From positions 1 through 10,886 of the forward strand of contig DATAES010000195.1 of NCBI GenBank assembly GCA_036257895.1: a stretch of 10,886 nt of DNA, read 5' to 3'. The stretch is from DATAES01 sp036257895 (GTDB taxonomy: Bacteria > Actinomycetota > Acidimicrobiia > Acidimicrobiales > JACDCH01). Below are positions 6,188 through 10,886 of the stretch, piece after piece; positions within the stretch are counted from its first letter, which is position 1, and each line of letters starts with the position of its first letter. Below the pieces are notes generated by a model. The model made no database searches, was not told the DNA's origin, and saw only the letters and a list, made by a program, of their open reading frames with translations. Position numbers and translations under genes: made by a program.

Positions 6188-6856
6188 GTGGCGTCTCCTT
6201 CGACCCGTCGGATCGGCAACCAGGACTCGAAGACGCGGGCCCAGTTGATCGATGCCGCTGAAGCGCTGCTGCTCGACGAGGGTTATGCCGCGGTGACGTC
6301 GCGACGAGTCGCAGGACGGGCCGGTCTCAAGCCGCAACTTGTCCATTACTACTTCCGCTCGATGGACGACCTCTACGTCGAGGTCTTCCGCAGGCGTGCC
6401 GAGAACGACCTGGCCCAGTTCGAACAAGCGATCGCGAGCGACGGGTCGCTGCACAACTTGTGGCGGCTCAACACCGACCCACGTGGCGCTGCCTTCTCCG
6501 TCGAATTCGTAGCGTTGGCGAATCATCACAAGGGGATCCGCGCTGAGATCGCTCGCTACGCGGAGCGGTTTCGCGCCGCGCAGGTCGAAGCCATAACGGC
6601 CGCGCTCGGGACGTGTGGCATTCCCAAGACGCAATTGCCGCCGATCGTCGCGCTGCTCCTGATGACGGGACTGTCGCAGGTGCTCGCGCTCGAAGGCGCG
6701 CTGGGCGTCACCGCCGGCCACGACACCACCGTTGCCTTCGTCGAGCGCACCATCGCCCAACTCGAACAAGCGCCGAAGACGAAGCGGGTCGCAACGCGTG
6801 CTCGACCTCAACGAGGCATGAGCCCCCGGGGCAAGGGCAATGGCAAGTCCGTGTAG
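6188..6856 (+). CDS. TetR/AcrR-family transcriptional regulator (divergent from P450)
   Basis: The product has 222 residues. The N-terminal DNA-binding domain (about 14-60) begins SKTRAQLIDAAEALLLDEGY. Its helix-turn-helix is SRRVAGRAGLKPQLVHYYF at about 38-56, which is typical of TetR. The remaining all-helical part would bind a ligand and dimerise; the ligand is not evident. Start: GTG at 6182 is possible, but AAGG at 6177-6180 would be only 1 nt away. GTG at 6188 has it 7 nt away and is preferred. The C-terminal 30 residues (after about 193) are very basic and look disordered, with many K, R and G. The last 49 bp of the gene overlap antisense with the 3' end of the DapB-like gene. It probably represses itself and the divergent P450 run through the dyads at 6116-6168 (inference). 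Confidence 0.92.
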   Translation: MASPSTRRIGNQDSKTRAQLIDAAEALLLDEGYAAVTSRRVAGRAGLKPQLVHYYFRSMDDLYVEVFRRRAENDLAQFEQAIASDGSLHNLWRLNTDPRGAAFSVEFVALANHHKGIRAEIARYAERFRAAQVEAITAALGTCGIPKTQLPPIVALLLMTGLSQVLALEGALGVTAGHDTTVAFVERTIAQLEQAPKTKRVATRARPQRGMSPRGKGNGKSV

Positions 6857-7854
6857 GTGACGATGCCCGGCGACGCGGCCACGACGCTGGGAATCGCGTT
6901 GATGGCCGGCATCGCGGTCATGATCATCCCGAGCACCATGAAGTCGCTGAAGGTGGTGGCCTCGAAGTACGGCGGCGGTAGGAAGTCGACCTTCGTGCGC
7001 ACGCTCGGCTGGCCGTCGACCTGGATGACCCAGCCGTCCTCGATCTGCCAGTCCGGCTCGAGGGTCTGGCCCTTCTTCCATCGAACGTTGAGGTCGATCA
7101 CGGTGCGGTCGCCGGCTCGACCCTGCCAGCTCGCAGCAAGGCCCGCGACGCAGCCGGCGGCAATGGTCCATGAGTCCATCACGAGGTCTTCGGTCGTCTG
7201 CGCGTACTCGGTCTCGCAGACGATGTCGTCGAGTTCGACACCGAGTGCGTCCGCGACCAGGGCGACGGCTTCGGCGAAGACCGCAGTGCCCTTCGCCGTC
7301 ATGGCCGGTAGATCGGGATCGTCGATAGGCCGGCCGAATCCGGCAGGGATCTCCGTGGCAGGCGAGTCGTACAGCGTCGTGTCGGCCGACTCGCTCACGG
7401 TGACCTTGTCGACCCGATCGCAGATGGATGCGGTGACGATGGCGAGCAGTTCGGCGAAGCCGGGACTCACGCCGGTGCCGAACATCGACGACTTCCCCCG
7501 CTCACACGCGTCGACGATGCGGTCGCGATCGGGCCCGAGTCCGCGCCCGTTGATGAATGCGGCCGTGCTGACGACGTTGACGCCCGCTTCGAGGATGCGG
7601 ACGACCTCGTCGGTGTCGTGCCACATCGGGTTGTAGACGACACAGTCGGCCTCGAGCGCGAGCAGCGCATCGACGTCGTCAGTGGCGGCGACGCCCACGC
7701 CATCGATGCCGCACAGTTCGCCGGCGTCGCGACCGACCTTGTCCGGCGACCACGCGTAGCAACCCACCAACTCGAAGTCGGGGTGGGCGACGACCGCGCG
7801 GACCGATCGTTTGCCGACGTTGCCCGTCGTCCACTGCACCACTCGAATGGCCAT
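6808..7854 (-). CDS. DapB-like NAD(P)-binding dehydrogenase (DAP_DH C-terminal type)
   Basis: The product has 348 residues. It resembles the actinobacterial proteins often labelled 'dihydrodipicolinate reductase N-terminal domain-containing', related to 2,4-diaminopentanoate dehydrogenase rather than to true lysine-pathway DapB, which is shorter. The N-terminus is a Rossmann fold: VVQWTTGNVGKRSVRAV (about 5-21, with a TGNVG cofactor loop), HPDFELVGCYAWSPDKVGRDAGEL, then ADCVVYNP. The middle has GTGVSPGFAELL at 126-137. The C-terminus has MTAMPAINAIPSVVAASPGIVTYTDLPL, a signature of this group. Many homologues sit beside lipid and steroid-type catabolic genes, but their substrates are largely unknown. 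Start: ATG 7854 with GAGGG 6 nt upstream; TTG 7857 just before it is less likely. It is divergent from the cysteine-rich gene at 8009, and its 3' end overlaps the TetR gene by 49 bp. Confidence 0.85.
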   Translation of the reverse strand: MAIRVVQWTTGNVGKRSVRAVVAHPDFELVGCYAWSPDKVGRDAGELCGIDGVGVAATDDVDALLALEADCVVYNPMWHDTDEVVRILEAGVNVVSTAAFINGRGLGPDRDRIVDACERGKSSMFGTGVSPGFAELLAIVTASICDRVDKVTVSESADTTLYDSPATEIPAGFGRPIDDPDLPAMTAKGTAVFAEAVALVADALGVELDDIVCETEYAQTTEDLVMDSWTIAAGCVAGLAASWQGRAGDRTVIDLNVRWKKGQTLEPDWQIEDGWVIQVDGQPSVRTKVDFLPPPYFEATTFSDFMVLGMIMTAMPAINAIPSVVAASPGIVTYTDLPLPLPRGLMPR

Positions 7855-7905
7855 CAACCGCCCTCACCGTGCCTGATCTGGTCGGCTGCCTACCACACGG
7901 CACCT

Positions 7906-7925
7906 GGCTAGCCGATCGGCTAGCC
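7906..7925. promoter_or_regulatory. Perfect 20-bp palindrome, candidate operator
   Basis: GGCTAGCCGATCGGCTAGCC is exactly self-complementary over 20 bp. It is also two copies of the palindromic octamer GGCTAGCC joined by GATC. It lies 52 bp upstream of the DapB-like start, where a repressor would block its promoter. It has the size and symmetry of TetR operators. Confidence 0.65.
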
Positions 7926-7935
7926 TCCCCCGAAG

Positions 7936-7985
7936 CGTTCTGGCGTCAACCAGTTCGAATATCCGAAGTATTTGACGCCAGAACG
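7936..7985. promoter_or_regulatory. 50-bp concentric interrupted palindrome upstream of the cysteine-rich gene
   Basis: Perfect 14-bp arms CGTTCTGGCGTCAA (7936-7949) and TTGACGCCAGAACG (7972-7985) flank a 22-bp centre. That centre holds TTCGAATATCCGAA (7954-7967), a near-palindrome with exactly the same midpoint (7960.5). It ends 11 nt before the ribosome site of the gene at 8009. As DNA it could be a double operator; as RNA the arms would form a stable hairpin before the ribosome site. Confidence 0.65.
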
Positions 7986-8008
7986 AAGGCACACACAGGA
8001 GGACGCCG

Positions 8009-9139
8009 GTGTCAGAACCGAAGGCCGACGCGCAGCTCGACGAGTTCTTCGACATCCGCAAGCCGGGCGCTCACTTGCAGGAGGACGTGGTCGCCGACGA
8101 ATTCGTCCTCATGCTCGGCGTCGACCTCGTCAACTACCCCAAGTTCTCGCGGGTGGACGACAACGTCACCTACCCGAAGGCCGATCTCGACATCCGCCAG
8201 CAACTCGACGTCGATTCCGGAGCCGAGCTACCCGATTACAGCGGGCCCTACCGAGCCGACCTGCGCTTCACCGACTTCTCGAGCGAGGCGCTCGCGACGA
8301 GATTCATTCCGTGGAGCGAGAAGTACATGCAACTGTGCGTCGACGGCTGGGCCGCGGAGGTCAGCAAGCGGTACGGCGCCGATGTGATGGCGGAGATCGA
8401 GTGGGCGGCATGGAACGACCAGATCGCCCCCGAGCTCGCGCGCATGAAGGACGAGTTCCTTCCCGCGGACATCGCGTACGTCGATCCGAACCAACAAGTC
8501 CCAGAATCCGACCGCGCCGGTACCCGGGTCGTCTACGCGGGCCTGTTCACGCCTCGCCCCGACAACGTCGAGGTGTCCAAGCAACAGCTCGTCACGTGGT
8601 TGCTCGGCAGCCATGAGTTCCTCTTGCAGTGCATCGAGGCGTGGGCGACGCAGATCACCGTCCGTTACGGACTCGACGTGATGTTCGACATCCAGTGGAC
8701 GTTGTGGGGCGACACGGTGCTGCCCGGGACCAAGGCGCTGAAGGCCGAGTACCTCGGCATCACGGGCAACACCGTCGAGGACTGGATGAAGGATCTCCAA
8801 CTCGATGCCACCGCGATGCCGGGCAAGGCCTTCGACCTGTCCTTCGAGATGCCGGAACCCGACGTCGGCATCATGACGTTCAATCGTTGCGTCGCCGTCG
8901 ATCAGTGGGAGGCGATGGGCCGGCCCGACATCCTCGAGAAGAACTGCCACTCGACGTGTCCGAAGTCGATGATCGTGACGACCAAGATGTACAACCCGAA
9001 CATGAAGGTCGACATCCTCGCGATCCCGCCTCGCAAGGATCCCGACGACGTGTGCTGCAAGTGGCGATTCAGCATGCGGGCCGAGGACGACCCGGAGTAC
9101 GTGCCGGTCGAGCTCGGCGAGAAGCCACGCCCCTCCTGA
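8009..9139 (+). CDS. Cysteine-rich protein with internal duplication, possibly related to DUF6125/ATC-hydrolase-like proteins
   Basis: The product has 376 residues, no signal peptide and no membrane segment. Two copies of a helical unit of about 50 residues are visible: about 102-151 (LCVDGWAAEVSKRYGADVMAEI...) and 200-249 (QCIEAWATQITVRYGLDVMFDI...). The offset is 98 residues, and shared positions include Cys110/208, Trp114/212, RYG, DVM, Trp132/230 and Trp135/233. The C-terminal part is rich in cysteine: Cys294, Cys313, Cys317 and the pair Cys349-Cys350 in DDVCCKWRF. This pattern (Cys, acid-glycine helix, Cys, then a D-x-Cys-Cys strand) recalls L-2-amino-thiazoline-4-carboxylate hydrolase-like and DUF6125 proteins, by memory only. 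Metal or Fe-S binding is possible. Start: GTG 8009 with AGGAGG at 7997-8002. It is divergent from the DapB-like gene. Function unknown. Confidence 0.85.
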   Translation: MSEPKADAQLDEFFDIRKPGAHLQEDVVADEFVLMLGVDLVNYPKFSRVDDNVTYPKADLDIRQQLDVDSGAELPDYSGPYRADLRFTDFSSEALATRFIPWSEKYMQLCVDGWAAEVSKRYGADVMAEIEWAAWNDQIAPELARMKDEFLPADIAYVDPNQQVPESDRAGTRVVYAGLFTPRPDNVEVSKQQLVTWLLGSHEFLLQCIEAWATQITVRYGLDVMFDIQWTLWGDTVLPGTKALKAEYLGITGNTVEDWMKDLQLDATAMPGKAFDLSFEMPEPDVGIMTFNRCVAVDQWEAMGRPDILEKNCHSTCPKSMIVTTKMYNPNMKVDILAIPPRKDPDDVCCKWRFSMRAEDDPEYVPVELGEKPRPS

Positions 9140-9145
9140 CGGTCA

Positions 9146-9160
9146 CGCCGACTGTCGGCG
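9146..9160. terminator. Short hairpin between convergent genes
   Basis: CGCCGAC-T-GTCGGCG is a perfect 7-bp inverted repeat around one base. It lies in the 33-bp gap between the cysteine-rich gene stop (9139) and the TetR stop (9173). It lacks a U-tract on either strand, so it is at best a weak bidirectional terminator. Confidence 0.4.
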
Positions 9161-9172
9161 AGCGCCCGCCGC

Positions 9173-9739
9173 TCAGGCCGGAATGTCGAGGAACCGACGG
9201 GCGAGACGTAGCAGCTGCGAACGCAGTGTGTCGTCGTCGAGGTCCACGACCAGAGGGTGCATGACGGCGCCGCTGATCGCGGCGGTGAGCATCGCGATCG
9301 TCACGCCGGCATCGGGTCCGGCGTCGTCGCCCATGAGCACACGGTTGAGGCGGTCCATCACGTGACGGAACGGTTCGTGCTTCCCGTAGAAGCGCGCGAT
9401 CACCGGATCGCTGAGGATGGCACTCAGCGCGTGCCGGTGCTCTACCGCCAGGTCGACGATCCGAACGACGAGCTCGTCACGCGCCTGTGCCGCTGACGGC
9501 TGCGCTTCGGCAGCCTCGATCACCGACGCCAACCTTGCGAGCTCGGCGTCTGCGACTGCGAGGACGATCTCGTCCTTGGTCTTGAACTGGTGATAGACGG
9601 CGGCTTTCGTCACGCCGAGCGCGTCGGCGATCATCTGCAGCGACGTGCCGGCAACACCGTGCCGCGCGAACAAGTCGAGCGCAGTGCTGATGGTGCGGGT
9701 CTGAGTAGCGCTGTACCCACCCGCGTTCGCCGTGCTCAC
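9173..9739 (-). CDS. TetR/AcrR-family regulator downstream of acyl-CoA ligase
   Basis: The product has 188 residues, the normal TetR length. The DNA-binding domain covers about residues 12-58: TQTRTISTALDLFARHGVAG, then the helix-turn-helix SLQMIADALGVTKAAVYHQF at 33-52, ending with KTKDEIVLAV. The C-terminal helical domain would sense a ligand, unknown here. Start: GTG 9739 lies 2 bp after the ligase stop (TGAgcGTG), with GAAGG about 6 nt upstream inside the ligase end. The open frame runs 63 codons further into the ligase gene, but that extension is a low-complexity shadow rich in Arg and Ala and is rejected. Being in the ligase transcript, it probably regulates that operon, perhaps in response to an acyl-CoA (inference). 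It could also be the protein that binds the palindromes at 7906-7985, since no other regulator is nearby except the one at 6188. Confidence 0.92.
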   Translation of the reverse strand: MSTANAGGYSATQTRTISTALDLFARHGVAGTSLQMIADALGVTKAAVYHQFKTKDEIVLAVADAELARLASVIEAAEAQPSAAQARDELVVRIVDLAVEHRHALSAILSDPVIARFYGKHEPFRHVMDRLNRVLMGDDAGPDAGVTIAMLTAAISGAVMHPLVVDLDDDTLRSQLLRLARRFLDIPA

Positions 9740-9741
9740 GC

Positions 9742-10886
9742 TCAGCCTTCTCTGAGCTCGCGCTTCAACACTTTGCCTGACGGGTTGCGGGGAAGCGCGT
9801 CGAGGAACATGACGGCTCTCGGCACCTTGAAGCGCGCGAGCTGCCCGGTGCAATGCTCGATCAGCATGTCGCTGCTGGCGGCCGCGCCCGGCCGTAGCAC
9901 GACGAATGCCACCGGCACTTCGCCCCATCGATCGTCCGCACGCGCGACGACCGCGGCTTCGAGCACCGACTCGTGCTCGTACAGCACGCGCTCGACCTCG
10001 GAGCCCGCGATGTTCTCACCGCCGGAGACGATCATGTCCTTGAGCCGATCGACGATGTAGAGATAACCGTCATCGTCCCGGACACCGATGTCGCCGGTGT
10101 GGAACCAGCCGCCGGCGAAGGCCGCGGCCGTGGCGTCCTCATCGCGCCAGTAGCCCTTGAAGACCTTGGGGCCCCGCATGACGATCTCGCCCCGCTCGCC
10201 CGCGGCCACCGCTCTTCCTTCGTCGTCCCAGATGTCGAGTTCGAGGTACAAGCACGGACGCCCGACGCTGCCGAGCTTCGTCACGATGCTGTCCCGGTCC
10301 AGGAACGTGTCGCCGGACACCGTTTCGGTGAGGCCGTAGGCATCGGCGAACCACGCTGACGGGAACGTGCGCTGCAGGCGCTCGATGAGCGGGATCGGCA
10401 TCTTCTCGCCGCCGTTGATTATCACGCGCACGGACGACAGATCGTGCCGCTCGATGTCGGGCAGCGACATGATCGCGTTGACCATCGCGGGGGCCAGCCA
10501 CACGGTGGTGACCCGCGACCGCTCGAGCTCGTCGACCACTGCGGCCGCGTCGAACGTGCGATGGATGATCGTCGTCGCACCGGCTGCGATCAGTGTCGTG
10601 GTCGTGAGGTCGAGCGCACCCACGTGGTACAGCGGCCCGCAGGCGAGCCCGATCTCGTCACTCCCGAAACCGAACTCGACGATGTGCGCGAGGTTCTTCC
10701 ACGCCAGGTTGGCGTGGGTGATCATGACGCCCTTCGGACGACCCGTCGTTCCCGACGTGTACATCAGACGGTGGACGTCGTCCGCGGCCGCCGGCTCGTG
10801 CACCGGCGGGGCGCTCGGGCTGACGCGCAGATCGTCGAGCCGCAGCCAGTTGTCGACTACCCGCGGTGAGATGCAGACACGCACGA
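9742..10886 (-). CDS. Acyl-CoA synthetase/ligase, AMP-binding family (partial, N-terminus off right edge)
   Basis: The visible 380 residues are the larger C-terminal part of an ANL-superfamily acyl-CoA ligase, which activates a carboxylic acid with ATP to an acyl-adenylate and then an acyl-CoA. Motifs in order, numbered within the visible part: phosphate-binding loop YTSGTTGRPKGV at 42-53, INGGEKMP at 156-163, YGLTET at 183-188, GWFHTGD at 259-265 (ATP ribose Asp), DRLKDMIVSGGENI at 279-292 (hinge), and NPSGKVLKREL near the end with the catalytic Lys371. Roughly 100-150 N-terminal residues are missing beyond the edge. GTG at 10884 is therefore an internal Val codon and not a start. It is followed after 2 bp by a TetR gene. 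The sequence fits fatty, aromatic or sterol side-chain acid ligases (FadD type); the exact acid is not readable. Confidence 0.93.
   Translation of the reverse strand, partial: VRVCISPRVVDNWLRLDDLRVSPSAPPVHEPAAADDVHRLMYTSGTTGRPKGVMITHANLAWKNLAHIVEFGFGSDEIGLACGPLYHVGALDLTTTTLIAAGATTIIHRTFDAAAVVDELERSRVTTVWLAPAMVNAIMSLPDIERHDLSSVRVIINGGEKMPIPLIERLQRTFPSAWFADAYGLTETVSGDTFLDRDSIVTKLGSVGRPCLYLELDIWDDEGRAVAAGERGEIVMRGPKVFKGYWRDEDATAAAFAGGWFHTGDIGVRDDDGYLYIVDRLKDMIVSGGENIAGSEVERVLYEHESVLEAAVVARADDRWGEVPVAFVVLRPGAAASSDMLIEHCTGQLARFKVPRAVMFLDALPRNPSGKVLKRELREG

Noticed and set aside
6808..7854. True lysine-pathway dihydrodipicolinate reductase (dapB)
   Set aside because: Too long, with a different C-terminal domain and no lysine-pathway neighbours; only the N-terminal Rossmann part is DapB-like.
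7972..7977. TTGACG read as a -35 box for the gene at 8009
   Set aside because: The -10 position would fall on the ribosome site at 7997-8002, so it cannot drive this gene; it is better explained as part of the palindrome arm.
8228..8950. 240-residue minus-strand frame opposite the cysteine-rich gene
   Set aside because: No ribosome site or domain, while the plus frame has a strong AGGAGG site and an internal duplication that only makes sense in its own frame.

Overview
The window is high-GC, densely packed bacterial DNA whose gene content points to an actinobacterium. Indicators are an F420-type luciferase-like oxidoreductase of the FGD family, a 'DapB-like' NAD(P)-binding protein of the mycobacterial type, a CsbD plus small 'hydrophobic protein' pair, many GTG/TTG starts and TetR regulators next to catabolic genes. 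A member of the Acidimicrobiia is my best guess, but this is inference and not shown by any marker gene. I see no rRNA, tRNA, CRISPR array, transposase or phage gene.

Left part (1-2960): a minus-strand SAM-dependent O-methyltransferase runs off the left edge. Upstream of it is a translationally coupled pair: a single-pass membrane protein with a predicted beta-rich outer domain, and a DUF421/YetF-type membrane protein. Divergent from these is a hemerythrin protein with a C-terminal Rho_N/SAP-like motif. It ends at a strong hairpin terminator shared with a convergent minus-strand pair: a 48-aa two-helix hydrophobic peptide followed by a CsbD-like stress protein. This stretch looks like a general stress or envelope module, and two weak SigB/SigF-like promoter candidates fit that reading.

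Middle part (3021-6856): a minus-strand run of cytochrome P450 (probably TTG start), a 4-bp-overlapping short-chain dehydrogenase, and an FGD-family F420 oxidoreductase. A TetR regulator is divergent from the P450. The 101-bp gap between them holds two related 14-bp near-palindromes exactly 21 bp apart inside a larger dyad, a good candidate operator. The simplest reading is a TetR-controlled route in which the P450 hydroxylates a hydrophobic substrate, the SDR oxidises the alcohol and the F420 enzyme does a further redox step. The substrate (terpenoid, steroid-like or other lipid) cannot be read from sequence.

Right part (6808-10886): a DapB-like dehydrogenase (minus) overlaps the 3' end of the TetR gene. 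It is divergent from a plus-strand, cysteine-rich protein with a clear internal duplication. Their shared intergenic region carries a perfect 20-bp palindrome and a 50-bp concentric palindrome. Finally, a minus-strand acyl-CoA ligase (N-terminus off the right edge) is followed after 2 bp by a second TetR gene, convergent with the cysteine-rich gene. Overall the right two thirds look like a lipid/terpenoid-type catabolic neighbourhood. The most novel-looking elements are the duplicated cysteine-rich protein and the dyad-rich control regions.
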